Source: Vibrio intestinalis (lineage in GTDB: Bacteria > Pseudomonadota > Gammaproteobacteria > Enterobacterales > Vibrionaceae). Taken from it: a stretch of 64,000 nucleotides of DNA. This document shows positions 9,695 through 19,102 of this stretch, in pieces. The notes under the pieces were generated by a model. It did not search any database and had not been told where the DNA came from. It saw nothing but the letters and a program-made list of their open reading frames with translations. The DNA lies in the NCBI RefSeq assembly GCF_025195085.2, contig NZ_JANAVY020000007.1, forward strand, positions 86,478 through 150,477. Direction: 5' to 3'. Numbering within the stretch: the stretch's first letter is position 1; each line of letters starts with the position of its first letter. The translations under genes were made by a program, and so were the position numbers.

Positions 9695-9713
9695 ATTAAT
9701 GAGAATAATTATC
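9695..9713 (-). promoter_or_regulatory. Fur box upstream of the TonB receptor
   Basis: The 19-bp site matches the classical Fur consensus (GATAATGATAATCATTATC) at 15 of 19 positions by eye. It lies 22 bases upstream of the receptor ATG, which is the right place to repress the receptor/binding-protein operon when iron is plentiful. Confidence 0.75.
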
Positions 9714-9870
9714 AAGTGGATTCTGTCGGTTTAGATAATTTGAGTAAACGAACTTTACAACTGTTACATATCAGTGACAAAGGACATAGATGTGGCAATC
9801 GATATAGCACTCGAACTTAACGTTATTCTAAGCCGTTCTATAGGAATTAAGCACATTTTAATACATCGGT

Positions 9871-9905
9871 AGCGCCATCATTACTAGCGGTAATGGTATG
9901 GCGCT
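9871..9905 (-). terminator. Hairpin after the sensor kinase gene
   Basis: An outer stem AGCGCCAT/ATGGCGCT encloses a second stem CATTAC/GTAATG. The hairpin lies 28 bases past the kinase stop on the minus strand. The following T-tract is weak, so it may be a partial terminator between the two-component operon and the receptor operon. Confidence 0.5.
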
Positions 9906-9932
9906 GTTGAAATGTAGAATTAGCTGATCAGT

Positions 9933-11267
9933 TTAAACGGGTAAGGTAATCACCATGTCTAAGCCGTGATTGGATCGGTTTTGAGCTAAAACAGTACCGT
10001 TGACTGCTTCAATATGACGCTTGGCGAGCGCAAGGCCCACACCAAAACCTTTGCGCGACCCTTTTTGCTTACCGGTTTTAAAGAATGGCCTGAATATAGT
10101 GGTGGTTAACTGCGGATCAATACCGGGGCCTGTATCAGAAATGGTGAGTTCAATTGCGCCTTGTTTCTCTGTAATTTGAATAAGCAATATATCTCCGGCA
10201 GGGGTATATCTTAAGCCGTTACGAATAATGTTCTCCAGCGCTTGCGCTAACGCTCTTTGATTAGAGTGCTGTAAGGGGAGCGTCGGTGGTAAGTGATAAG
10301 AGATTGCTCGGTCTGGGTACTCGAAACGGGCATCTTCGATAATACTTTCTAGTAGCTCAGTAAGGTCAAATGACTCTTTGCATAAGTTGGGTTGTTCATT
10401 TTCGAGCCAGGCTAATGTCAATGTGTCTTCTGCCATTTGTCGCATGGTGGTGACTTCTTTACGAATCCTCTCAAGCATGGTTTCAGTGTCGATGTGTTTT
10501 TCTACACAATCGGCCGCCATTTCGACTCTTGCTAGTGGCGTGCGGATTTCATGGGACATTTCGGCGATTAAGTTTCGGTTGTGATCAATTACGGTTGAGG
10601 TTCGCTCCGCCATAGCGTCAAATGTGCGCGCGACTTGGCTCAACTCATCTTCGCCTAAATGAATTTGATGCCCGACACGAGTTTGATAGTTACCTTGGCT
10701 AAATTCTTTAGTTGCTCTGTGCAGATATTTTATTGGGCGCATTACATGCCGATAGATATAAATGGTGAGAGAGAGCAATGTAATAAACGGAATAACAAAT
10801 CTAAACAGCCAAAATGCATAGGACATGTAAGTACCTGGGCGCATTCGCTGTGGAAGAATGATTAAGAAATGATGGTTAGGTTGGGTAAATGCGACCTCCA
10901 TAATGGGGTTTTCTGCAAAGTAGAGGTGGATTTTCCACTCTACACTCCTACCTAGGCCATACCCAGCCCAAAAACGTTCATTCAAATCATCGCCGGCGAG
11001 CACATTCACTTGGGTTTTTACCACCGTCGCCCATGTGTTTTCTCGCTCCGAAAGTTGTTTGAGCCAGGTTTCAAGCGCTTGTAGATCTCCTTGATTAAAT
11101 AAAGATTGTGCTTGTGCGCCCCAATTAAGGATCTCTTGCCGATGCTCTTCTGCGATAAAACTCATCTTCTCGTCTGAGAGAATTGCCGCACTGTGCAGCA
11201 AAGAGAAAAAGCCCACACCACCCAAAGACAGGACAACAAACAATCGCCAGAAAAGATGCTTTTTCAT
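9933..11267 (-). CDS. Sensor histidine kinase of a Fur-boxed two-component system (PfeS/PeuS-like)
   Basis: The 444-aa membrane kinase has TM1 near residues 8-28, a periplasmic sensor of about 120 residues, TM2 near 150-170, and a HAMP linker. The phospho-acceptor motif is EMSHEIRTPLARVE. The catalytic domain has the N box (ENIIRNGLRYTP), G1 (SDTGPGID) and G2 (GFGVGLALAKRH). All catalytic motifs look intact. Its ATG overlaps the regulator stop as ATGA, so the pair is translationally coupled. The periplasmic segment (EEHRQEIL to RENTWATVV) recalls PfeS-type sensors of ferric-siderophore status. With a siderophore receptor downstream and a Fur box upstream of the operon, I infer that it senses iron-siderophore status. 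Confidence 0.85.
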   Translation of the reverse strand: MKKHLFWRLFVVLSLGGVGFFSLLHSAAILSDEKMSFIAEEHRQEILNWGAQAQSLFNQGDLQALETWLKQLSERENTWATVVKTQVNVLAGDDLNERFWAGYGLGRSVEWKIHLYFAENPIMEVAFTQPNHHFLIILPQRMRPGTYMSYAFWLFRFVIPFITLLSLTIYIYRHVMRPIKYLHRATKEFSQGNYQTRVGHQIHLGEDELSQVARTFDAMAERTSTVIDHNRNLIAEMSHEIRTPLARVEMAADCVEKHIDTETMLERIRKEVTTMRQMAEDTLTLAWLENEQPNLCKESFDLTELLESIIEDARFEYPDRAISYHLPPTLPLQHSNQRALAQALENIIRNGLRYTPAGDILLIQITEKQGAIELTISDTGPGIDPQLTTTIFRPFFKTGKQKGSRKGFGVGLALAKRHIEAVNGTVLAQNRSNHGLDMVITLPV

Positions 11268-12028
11268 TTTACTAGGTATCCCTTACCGTGCACGGTTTTG
11301 ATTCTGTCTTGGCTCATCCCTAAATTGGTGAGTGTTTTGCGTATTCGGCTAAGGTGCATATCTAATGCGCGGTCGTATGGGCTAAAGTCACGCTCTAAAA
11401 CCGCTTGATAGAGATAAGGTTTGCTCTGCACTTGGCCTGAATTTTGTACCAAGGTCCATAGCAACTTAAACTGAATTGGCGTCAACACGACATCTTGCTC
11501 GCCTTCATCGCTGCGAACGGTAACCGTGTGTTGTTGTCGGTCTAGTACGATTTCGTGATGGGACAAGTGTCGAGATGAAGAGGACAAGTGGTTGACTGCC
11601 TGAGTTCGGCGCAGCACTGCTTCGATTCTCAAACTGACTTCTTCAAAGTTGCAAGGTTTGCTTATGTAGTCGTCAGCGCCATAGCGTAACCCTTTAATGC
11701 GATGTTCCTCTGCGCCATAGGCGGTCAGCATGATAACAGGCGTTTTAGATTGCGTACGCACGGCATTGAGGATCTCAAATCCGTCGACATTAGGCAGGTT
11801 GATGTCTAAGAGCACCAAGTCAAAGCGGTGATGACTTAAAACACTGAGTGCTTTTTCACCACAGTCCAAACTGGTGACATGATAGTGTTGACTGCATAGG
11901 AGTGAAGAAAGTTGGTGGTTCAATGCAGGATCATCTTCAACAAGAAGAATTGTGGTGGCGGTTTGCGAACCGTGCTGCGCAGTCAACATGCTTGCACCGT
12001 GCGTTCCTTGGCTTAATGTATCAAACAT
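11264..12028 (-). CDS. OmpR-family response regulator, partner of the adjacent kinase
   Basis: A receiver domain comes first (ILLVEDD acidic pocket, phospho-Asp in LVLLDINLPNVDG, Thr in MLTAYG, Lys in YISKPCNF). A winged-helix DNA-binding domain follows (TPIQFKLLWTLV, DMHLSRIRKTL, VHGKGYLV). The start is uncertain: the frame is open to 12127, the ATG at 12028 lies just downstream of a Fur-box-like palindrome, and an ATG at 11989 would leave only 12 residues before the receiver. None has a good ribosome binding site. I use 12028. It probably activates the siderophore receptor operon downstream. Confidence 0.82.
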   Translation of the reverse strand: MFDTLSQGTHGASMLTAQHGSQTATTILLVEDDPALNHQLSSLLCSQHYHVTSLDCGEKALSVLSHHRFDLVLLDINLPNVDGFEILNAVRTQSKTPVIMLTAYGAEEHRIKGLRYGADDYISKPCNFEEVSLRIEAVLRRTQAVNHLSSSSRHLSHHEIVLDRQQHTVTVRSDEGEQDVVLTPIQFKLLWTLVQNSGQVQSKPYLYQAVLERDFSPYDRALDMHLSRIRKTLTNLGMSQDRIKTVHGKGYLVK

Positions 12029-12046
12029 AATCGCTTGGGCTTGGTT

Positions 12047-12065
12047 GATAATGGTTCGTATTATC
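12047..12065 (-). promoter_or_regulatory. Fur-box-like palindrome upstream of the two-component operon
   Basis: Arms TTGATAAT and ATTATCAA form a perfect 8-bp inverted repeat around a 7-bp centre. The inner 19 bp match the Fur consensus at 14 of 19 positions, with both outer arms exact. The site lies 18 bases upstream of the chosen regulator start. Confidence 0.6.
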
Positions 12066-12292
12066 AATAATTTTGAGGTGAGTTTCAATTCAAGCTTGTT
12101 GAGGTGACACGTATTTAAGCCAATCACTCAGGAGTGTCTTAGGTTTTAGACGAGTATTTCTGAGTGTCGTGACGTTAAGGACGAAGATTAAGTTTCGATT
12201 AATAATTTTTATAATGATTCTATTGTCACTTAACTGTTTGAGTTTATTGCTTATCTTAGAGGCCGATAGCTTATTTAGTAGAGGAGTGAAGT

Positions 12293-12949
12293 TTGAAGCG
12301 TCGTCAGTGGTTTCCTTTTTGTTGTGTATTGATGTTGGTTGCCGTGTTTGGAGGCGCAAAGTTTTACGATAATTGGCAAAAGCAGCAAGTCATGGAAAGG
12401 GAGCAAATTACACAGCGTCAGTTAGATAAGACAATGGCATCAATGCGGGAGTCTTTCCAGTTCCCTATGCCGAGTTCGGGTGTTATTCAAGATTACGGTG
12501 AGTTTGGCCAAGTGCCACAGTTTGCTAACTCATATCACTCGGCAATCGACTACTATGCGCTGCCTGGCGATCCGGTTTATGCGGTTGCAGGTGGTAATGT
12601 TTATTTTGTCGGTGAACAGGAGGCATATGGTGGATTGATCATCATCGACCATCCTCAAAATGGTCTGTACTCTTTATATGGGCATGTATCTAAACGTCGT
12701 TGGCTGATTGACCAACCCACCGTTAAAAAGGGCCAATTAATCGGTTATATCGCTGATGTTGATGAAGGGTATGGAATCGGAACTGTGCCGCACCTTCACT
12801 TTACAATGCGTATCGGCAGCCCAGATGACTACCCAGCATTAGGACAAGGTAATTGGATGGCAGGTTACACCGACAAACATCCGGTATTTTATGACTTTAT
12901 CGACCCCGCTAAGTTTATTTCTCAATCAAAGCAGCGAGTTAGTGATTAA
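12293..12949 (+). CDS. M23-family metallopeptidase (LytM-type), membrane-anchored
   Basis: The 218-aa protein has an N-terminal membrane anchor or uncleaved signal (residues 8-25), a short coiled linker rich in Gln/Glu, and an M23 domain. Zinc ligands are visible in YHSAIDYYA (H-x3-D) and PHLHF (H-x-H), and the catalytic His is in LYGHVS. M23 enzymes cut peptidoglycan crosslinks in the periplasm. The start is a TTG at 12293 with a clear GAGGAG site seven bases before it. The 3' end overlaps the convergent nuclease gene by 11 bases. Confidence 0.85.
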   Translation: MKRRQWFPFCCVLMLVAVFGGAKFYDNWQKQQVMEREQITQRQLDKTMASMRESFQFPMPSSGVIQDYGEFGQVPQFANSYHSAIDYYALPGDPVYAVAGGNVYFVGEQEAYGGLIIIDHPQNGLYSLYGHVSKRRWLIDQPTVKKGQLIGYIADVDEGYGIGTVPHLHFTMRIGSPDDYPALGQGNWMAGYTDKHPVFYDFIDPAKFISQSKQRVSD

Positions 12950-14540
12950 CCAAGCAGAGCTTAAAAGGCAAGCCCAATCGTTGAAAGTGTTTAATCCAGC
13001 GGATTTGGTTGTCTTGCAATTTATCACCAGGGCCTTTGACTTCAATCCATTCGAACTGCTTTCCTTTAAAGGCGATTAAGTCTGGCATTCCCGCTTGATA
13101 AAGTTTTAAATCACTGATGAGTATTTCAAACAGTGCAATTAATTGATCGCGAGGAATCACCTCAATAGCTTGTTTAAGCAGTGGCTTGTCAAAGAGAGAC
13201 CAGTGAACAAAAGGGTTACTGATGCCGTATTTTTCATCATACACATCCACTAAATAGTTCAGATCGTTTTGCTGTACACGCGTTAAGCAGGCTTGGTAGG
13301 TATCGGTTCTCTGAGCAATAAAGTCATTGTGATATAAATCGAGTGGACGATGTTGATAGCGGTTAATAAAAGCACCTTCGATAGGCGCGAATATCATCGG
13401 CCAAAACGCTAGGCCGAATAAGCCAGTCAGTAGCGCATTTTCGCTATAGTAAACTTGCCAACCTTGTTGTTCTAAATGCTGCTTGACCGCAAGCTCTACT
13501 CTTTGTTGGCTTAGATCGAGCTCCAATCGCAAAGTATCGACGACGGGCTTTTTGCTACGTGGGACTTTATGGCCAAGTTTTCGTTGTAAACGCTGGTTTA
13601 GCTTCTGTGCGGTTTCAAGCTCACTCATATCATAGGGGGAGGCATGCATTTTAGTTACAATGTCACTAAATCTTTCTATATCTTCGATCTTATCAAATAT
13701 GCGGGCTTGTCTTTCTTTGCTAGGGGGAAGCTGGCTTTGCCTGAACAGTTCTAATGCAATATCCCATTGCTCTAACCTTTCAAAATCACGGGCTATCTCG
13801 TTAATCAGTCGCTGCCTTTTACGCTCCAAACGTGGATGTTTGATGATAGCCGGAAGCTGCTTCACAAGAAGGTGTAACTGATCGACATACTTTCTATCTG
13901 CTTGGTAAAACCGATTTTCGAGATGGCTTAATGCCATCAGTTGGTTAAGTTGTTCACGTGTTTGAAAATAGCGGGTCTTTTTACTCAGTTGATATTGTTC
14001 AAAGGTATGAAGACCGAGATCATCAAGTACAAACTGGCTTAGGTCTTGATGGGTGTTGGCGAAAAATAGTGCGAGGAGAATATCAATCATCTCACTGCGC
14101 TCTAGCTTAATTACTTTGAAGCTGAGCTGATGATATTGGTCAAATACCTTTTCTGGAAGTAGAGCAATAGCAGCTGATTTAGAGCAGGACTTGGCTATCT
14201 CTGGATAGAGGGCGGTGATTTCACTTTTTACCAGTATATTAGCTAATGTTGGATGATTAATTGCAGGATTAATTGAAACCAATGCTTGCTGCAAAAGCTC
14301 GTCTAATGCTGATGGTATTGAGCGGATTTCAACGTAGTTGAGTTTATCGGAGCGAAACAGCTCTCCTTTACGACTATACAGGCGTACCAGCAGACATTGG
14401 GCGTCTTTGCTCAAAGCGTTGAACTGGTTAAGCCAATCATGTTCTTCTTTACTTAGAAGATCGGGGTATTGGCTTTGAGCATGTTCGATAAGTTTGTAGA
14501 AGTTATCGAGGTAATAGTCGGCTGGTAGTTCTATTTTCAT
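12939..14540 (-). CDS. VRR-NUC domain nuclease (FAN1-like)
   Basis: The 533-aa protein has a long helical N-terminal region and a C-terminal VRR-NUC fold. The catalytic core is visible as MPDLIAF followed by FEWIEVKGPGDKLQ and NQIRWI, with Asp, Glu-x-Lys and a Gln in the expected order of a PD-(D/E)xK nuclease. Bacterial FAN1-like proteins are structure-specific 5' flap nucleases linked to crosslink repair. I use the ATG at 14540; a TTG at 14549 is also in frame. The gene begins 16 bases after the terminator hairpin of the upstream transporter on the same strand, leaving little space for its own promoter. Confidence 0.82.
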   Translation of the reverse strand: MKIELPADYYLDNFYKLIEHAQSQYPDLLSKEEHDWLNQFNALSKDAQCLLVRLYSRKGELFRSDKLNYVEIRSIPSALDELLQQALVSINPAINHPTLANILVKSEITALYPEIAKSCSKSAAIALLPEKVFDQYHQLSFKVIKLERSEMIDILLALFFANTHQDLSQFVLDDLGLHTFEQYQLSKKTRYFQTREQLNQLMALSHLENRFYQADRKYVDQLHLLVKQLPAIIKHPRLERKRQRLINEIARDFERLEQWDIALELFRQSQLPPSKERQARIFDKIEDIERFSDIVTKMHASPYDMSELETAQKLNQRLQRKLGHKVPRSKKPVVDTLRLELDLSQQRVELAVKQHLEQQGWQVYYSENALLTGLFGLAFWPMIFAPIEGAFINRYQHRPLDLYHNDFIAQRTDTYQACLTRVQQNDLNYLVDVYDEKYGISNPFVHWSLFDKPLLKQAIEVIPRDQLIALFEILISDLKLYQAGMPDLIAFKGKQFEWIEVKGPGDKLQDNQIRWIKHFQRLGLPFKLCLVNH

Positions 14541-14555
14541 CGCAGGCAAAACAAA

Positions 14556-14582
14556 AAAGGCTTAACCATAGGTTAAGCCTTT
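14556..14582 (-). terminator. Rho-independent terminator of the OFA transporter gene
   Basis: A 12-bp perfect stem (AAAGGCTTAACC and its complement) has a three-base loop. On the minus strand it is followed by a run of six T with little interruption, so it is a strong terminator. Confidence 0.85.
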
Positions 14583-14607
14583 TGAGATTTAATTGGTAGC
14601 GAGCAAA

Positions 14608-15843
14608 TTACGCGTTTGCTTGAAGCGCTGCTGCTTTTGCGTCTGATACTGGCTTAGTTACCAATGCAAGTACGATACATACTGCCATCATTGCCGCTGA
14701 TACTGTGTAAGCTAGGCCGTAACCTTCGCTGTTAGTCGTAGAGAAACCAACAATAGCAGCACCGATAGCGCCACCGATACCCCATGCTGTGTATAGCACG
14801 CCGTAGTTAGTACCGTAGTTTTTCAGGCCGTAGAACTCAGCAGTTAGCGTTGGGAATACAGCAAGTAGAGTACCGTAACCAACAGCAGCGATTGCAGTAC
14901 CGATGATTAGAGTGAACTCTGAATCGAAAGTTGCAAACAGTGCCATGTTGATGCCTTGCAGCACAAACGCGAGAAGTAGAGTACGAACACCGCCAATCTT
15001 GTCAGCTAGCATACCCGCAGCAACACGGCCGCCAGAGTTGAAGATAGCTAGGATAGATGCAAGGTAAACCGCGTTTGGAAGGTTCGCTTGAACACTTGCG
15101 ATAGTCGTGATGTTACCGATGATCATTAGACCAACAGACGCTGCAAATGCATACATGATCCATAGTGAGTAGAACTGTGGCGTTGTTAGCATTGCTTTCC
15201 AGCTGATGTCAGCTGATTTCTTAACCGCTTTTGGTGCTTGGCCTTCTTTAACTTTAGGCTCTGCTGGTGTGTAGTCTGCTGGTGGGTTGTTGATGGTTGC
15301 CGCTAGAGGAACAGCAATCGCAAGAATACCAACACCAAGTACTAGGAAGCTTGTTTGAATGCCCATGTTGTCGATCAGCGCAGAAGTAACTGGTGCTAGG
15401 TAAATAGCAGCAAGACCAAAGCCCGCAGCGATTAGGCCATTTACCATACCTTTCTTAGAAGGGTGGAACCATTTCATTGCAGAAGGAGAAAGACACGCGT
15501 AACCAAAGCCGATACCCGCGCCTGTAATCACACCAAAAGTGATGTTTAGCATCATTGGTGAGTTTACAAAGCCAGAAGCGATCATACCAAGGCCAGTAAG
15601 AACAGTACCAAGGATAAGGATCAGACGAGGACCCATACGGTCTTGAAGGATACCAGCAATAAGAAGACAGATAGAGAATGTGATAGTTGCTGTTGCGTAA
15701 GGAGCTGATGCTTCTGCCGCTGACCAGCCAGAATCAGTTACTAGCGCTTTGTTAAATACACTCCAAGCATACAGGATGCCAAGACAAAGGTTGATACAGA
15801 ATCCTGCTAGCAGGATACGCATTGCTTTATCAATCTTGCTCAT
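14608..15843 (-). CDS. OFA-family MFS transporter (oxalate/formate antiporter-like)
   Basis: The 411-aa, 12-helix MFS protein has OFA hallmarks: NLCLGILYAWSVF in helix 1, LQDRMGPRLILILG after helix 2, and the GAGIGFGYACLSPSAMKWFHPSKKG segment region in helix 4/loop. Family members exchange small carboxylates, and some (YhjX) respond to pyruvate. The substrate here cannot be named. The gene is a monocistronic unit with its own strong terminator. The codons are typical of a well-expressed vibrio gene. Confidence 0.82.
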   Translation of the reverse strand: MSKIDKAMRILLAGFCINLCLGILYAWSVFNKALVTDSGWSAAEASAPYATATITFSICLLIAGILQDRMGPRLILILGTVLTGLGMIASGFVNSPMMLNITFGVITGAGIGFGYACLSPSAMKWFHPSKKGMVNGLIAAGFGLAAIYLAPVTSALIDNMGIQTSFLVLGVGILAIAVPLAATINNPPADYTPAEPKVKEGQAPKAVKKSADISWKAMLTTPQFYSLWIMYAFAASVGLMIIGNITTIASVQANLPNAVYLASILAIFNSGGRVAAGMLADKIGGVRTLLLAFVLQGINMALFATFDSEFTLIIGTAIAAVGYGTLLAVFPTLTAEFYGLKNYGTNYGVLYTAWGIGGAIGAAIVGFSTTNSEGYGLAYTVSAAMMAVCIVLALVTKPVSDAKAAALQANA

Positions 15844-16268
15844 TTTCTTTCTCGTTTGTCCCCTTAAATCGAAATAAAAGAGGTGGGTTAAACATTCGAT
15901 TTCTTAAAAATTAGTTTGCGTTTATCAACATAAAGCGCAATGGGCGCGAATTATAACCAATATAAATGTGATTGGAATCTCTTTTTCGTTATATCTTAAA
16001 AATAAACTTGTATGTTAAATGCTTGTTGTTAAAAGCTCTGGCTAATAAGTGACAATCACTTTAACAAATCATTGAAACTGGAAATTTCAATTGTTGACAG
16101 GAGAGGGGGAATCTGTATTTGCATTTAATGCTCAAATTGTAAGCAAGTGGCTGATTGGGCGAAACTTTTACATAGTTAGTTTTTTGTCAATTAACCGAGC
16201 CAAATCTTCTCTATACCAAAACTCAGGAGTAGCATGCGCGCCAAATTTTTATTAAAGGAACAAACAAA
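15844..16268. other. Divergent promoter region, OFA transporter / DUF3332 lipoprotein
   Basis: About 425 AT-rich bases hold no gene. A good ribosome binding site (AAAGGAA) precedes the lipoprotein ATG. I see no clear operator or riboswitch. Confidence 0.55.
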
Positions 16269-16808
16269 ATGAAATTGAGCGCAGTGAAATTAGCCGTAGT
16301 AGCAGGTTTAGGTATGACAACGCTAACGGGCTGTATGGGTCAAATGGCGACAACGGGTCTAGTGTCGAAATTCAACTTAGAAATTGTTGATAACCGTTAC
16401 GGTCGTGAAGGTATGTTCTTACTATTGTCTCCAGTATACGGCCTAGCAGGTACTGCTGACTTATTCATCTTTAACGCTATCGAGTTTTGGACTGGCAAAA
16501 ACCCAATTACAGGTAAGTCACCTGCTGTGGTTGATACCCCAACTAAAAACTACATCAAAGTAAACGATCAGTTGGATTCTTCTCTAACAGAAGTACCGCT
16601 TGCTGCGAACAGCGACATTGAGAAAGCGACAATCGAGCAAATCAATGACACTACGCTTGAAATGCACGTGACTTACCTAGATGGTAAAACACAAACTCTA
16701 CGTGGTGAGAAACAAGCTGATTCAGTCGCATTCTACGTTGAGGGTGATCTAATTACTCGCGTATCAAATCAAGAATTGACTGACTACATCGCGGCAGCGT
16801 CGCTGTAG
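16269..16808 (+). CDS. DUF3332 family lipoprotein
   Basis: The 179-aa protein has a lipoprotein signal peptide and lipobox (LTGC, Cys about residue 22). The GREGMFLLLSPVYGLAGTADLFIFNAIEFWTG region and a DxQLDSSL segment are characteristic of the DUF3332 lipoproteins common in vibrios. The function is unknown. AAAGGAA is well placed before the ATG, and a hairpin follows the gene, so it looks monocistronic. The central hydrophobic stretch may associate with the membrane. Confidence 0.75.
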   Translation: MKLSAVKLAVVAGLGMTTLTGCMGQMATTGLVSKFNLEIVDNRYGREGMFLLLSPVYGLAGTADLFIFNAIEFWTGKNPITGKSPAVVDTPTKNYIKVNDQLDSSLTEVPLAANSDIEKATIEQINDTTLEMHVTYLDGKTQTLRGEKQADSVAFYVEGDLITRVSNQELTDYIAAASL

Positions 16809-16817
16809 TTACGTATT

Positions 16818-16839
16818 AGCCCCTAGTAAATTAGGGGCT
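16818..16839 (+). terminator. Terminator after the DUF3332 gene
   Basis: AGCCCCTA and TAGGGGCT pair around a six-base loop, with a T-rich tail some bases later. Confidence 0.7.
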
Positions 16840-17043
16840 TACTAGTACTTTTGTTTCTTGTGTTGGTACAAACGGACTGCACAAAGAACTAATTCACCCC
16901 TTCAATGCATACAGAGTGTGAAGTGCCTCTTATAAATGTATTTAGATAGCTATCGACCGCCAAAAATAGACTATACAAGTTAGTTATATTTATATAATTA
17001 ACGCCATTTTTGTTTGGTATCTTTTGGGTTTCCGAGGTCGGTT

Positions 17044-18435
17044 GTGTTGCGCTTGATATGGATTTTGATCGTCATTGCTAGTGGTCAGGCTTTTTGCGCC
17101 CCAGAACCGCGCGACACGCTCATCGTCACTAACTCTAAAGCGTGGAAGCCGTTCTCTTTCATTAATGATCAAGGCCAACCTTCAGGCATTCTTATCGACT
17201 ACTGGCAAGAGTATGGTCGTGTAAATAACGTCGATGTTCAGTTTCTACTTGTTGACTGGAGCGACTCGCTCAAAGCGGTAAAAGAAGGGGAAGCTGATGT
17301 ACATGCCGGCTTGCTTTGGTCTATGGATAGAGACAAGTACCTCGATTTCAGCGCGCCTATTATTACTATCGACACACAATTGTTCGTCAATCACAGCCTT
17401 ATAGGGATGGAAGTGGCGGAGTTCCTGTCAGGAGAGCATCCTTATATAGTGGGCGTAGTAAATAGTGGCTACGAACAAGAATTCACTCAAAAAAACTTTC
17501 CTCAACTTAAATTGCAAGCCTTTGCTAACAATGAAGAGATGATAGAGGCGGCCTTCGATGGCAAGATCCAAGCTTTTGTCGCTGACTTACAAGTCGCCAA
17601 CTTTTACCTTCATAGCCCCAAGGCGGCCAAGCTGTTTACGGGTGTGTACCATATGTATTCGGGCATCATTCGCCCTGCGGTGCAGCAGAACAATAGCCAG
17701 CACCTGTTAGCGCTTTCAAAAGGCATGAATAAGATCTCCGAAGAAGAGAAACAGCGAATTTTCGGCCGATGGATGTACATCGAAACGGTATACCCAACAT
17801 TTTTAGCACCGGTATTGGCATTAGTGTTTGTTTTAATCGCGATCACCTACCTTGTGGTTTTAAAGATGACTGTAAAGGCTAAAACGCGCGAGTTAGAAAA
17901 AGCCAACAGCGAGCTAAAATACCTTTCCGAAACCGATCCGCTAACAGGGCTGAGTAATCGTCGTCATTTCTATCAAGAATTTAGCTCTAGAGTGGGTGGT
18001 AAAAGCACGGTCGGCATTTTGTTGTTTGATATCGACGATTTCAAACACATTAATGACAACTATGGCCATCAGGTTGGTGATGTGGTCATACAGCAAGTAG
18101 GGCGAGTGATTGCCGAACTCTCTGAACCAAACTATCTTGTCGGGCGAGTTGGTGGCGAGGAGTTTGCCATTGTAATCAACAGGCTAAGTTACCAAGAAGT
18201 GGTCGCGCGCGCGCAAGCGGTGTGTGAGTTTATACGCAATCTACAGCTATCAGATGACGGTGATCTGAAGGTCACGGTGAGTTTAGGCTGTGCTTATTAT
18301 CCGCATGGTAGTGATGATATCTGTTTATCGGATGCGGATGGTTTGATGTACCAAGCTAAAGCGCAAGGTAAAGACAGAGCAGTGAGTCATTATTTTGAAA
18401 GCTCGGTAAAAGAAGAACATGTTCAGTTTTCATAA
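17044..18435 (+). CDS. Diguanylate cyclase with periplasmic SBP_bac_3 sensor
   Basis: A cleavable signal or anchor precedes a family-3 solute-binding domain (about residues 25-250: PFSFINDQGQPSGILIDYW, GEADVHAGLLWSMDRDKYLDFS). A TM helix follows at about 255-275, a short coiled linker (KAKTRELEKANSELKYL), and a GGDEF domain with the active motif GGEEF and DPLTGLSNRR at its start. It should make c-di-GMP in response to a periplasmic ligand. The allosteric RxxD site is absent (SEPN stands there). I chose the GTG at 17044 because GAGGT lies just before it and the signal peptide then begins cleanly; a TTG at 17014 would add ten residues. Confidence 0.8.
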   Translation: MLRLIWILIVIASGQAFCAPEPRDTLIVTNSKAWKPFSFINDQGQPSGILIDYWQEYGRVNNVDVQFLLVDWSDSLKAVKEGEADVHAGLLWSMDRDKYLDFSAPIITIDTQLFVNHSLIGMEVAEFLSGEHPYIVGVVNSGYEQEFTQKNFPQLKLQAFANNEEMIEAAFDGKIQAFVADLQVANFYLHSPKAAKLFTGVYHMYSGIIRPAVQQNNSQHLLALSKGMNKISEEEKQRIFGRWMYIETVYPTFLAPVLALVFVLIAITYLVVLKMTVKAKTRELEKANSELKYLSETDPLTGLSNRRHFYQEFSSRVGGKSTVGILLFDIDDFKHINDNYGHQVGDVVIQQVGRVIAELSEPNYLVGRVGGEEFAIVINRLSYQEVVARAQAVCEFIRNLQLSDDGDLKVTVSLGCAYYPHGSDDICLSDADGLMYQAKAQGKDRAVSHYFESSVKEEHVQFS

Positions 18436-18551
18436 TTGTGGCGTTTAATGCAGCATAATGGTGAAACAGTCAGCAGTTAAGCGGTCAGTGATGAAAAATT
18501 ACTTTTCTTTTCAGGATATTGTGGCATATTGGTTGGGCTTACCAAGATAAA

Positions 18552-18626
<75 letters not shown>

Positions 18627-19102
18627 AGCCTCTTAATCGATAACAAACCAATTCAACTTCAAAATACACGCTTAATTGCGTTGTATGATGTTTATAGCAT
18701 CCAAATTATTCTCAATCTTTCTCACTAAGTTGCTTAATAAACTAGCAAATGATTAGCACTGCCTATATTTAAGTCAGAACCTGGTTTGTGGCGTGTTAAC
18801 CTTCTGCACATCAGCCCATCTGTAAAAAACTTGAATCGTAAAGAGTTTTCCATACTAAACGTGAGCTGTATTGTAAATTACAATCGTGTCATAAAATTAC
18901 TTACAATTATTTTTAGATACTATTAAGACAGAATTCTGACATTTCCACTGGTTAATCGTTTTTTGTGGAATGTACAGGGTGGTGGATTTACTTTCAATAA
19001 TACTAATTTATGTGCGTTTATGCCTGTTTTGGTGGTGATTTGGACATATTGAGAAATTTTTTAGCGCTCATATAATCGCAAAAAATTTTTTATTTGGTCA
19101 GT
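18627..19102. other. Intergenic region downstream of tRNA-Gly
   Basis: About 475 AT-rich bases hold no gene. It separates ordinary chromosome from the accessory stretch that begins with the giant lipoprotein. I could not find a second copy of the tRNA 3' end that would mark an integrated island. Confidence 0.5.

Noticed and set aside
12090..12359. Small frames on both strands between the response regulator and the M23 gene
   Set aside because: They overlap the divergent promoter region and the 5' end of the peptidase gene and show no ribosome binding site or recognisable family pattern.
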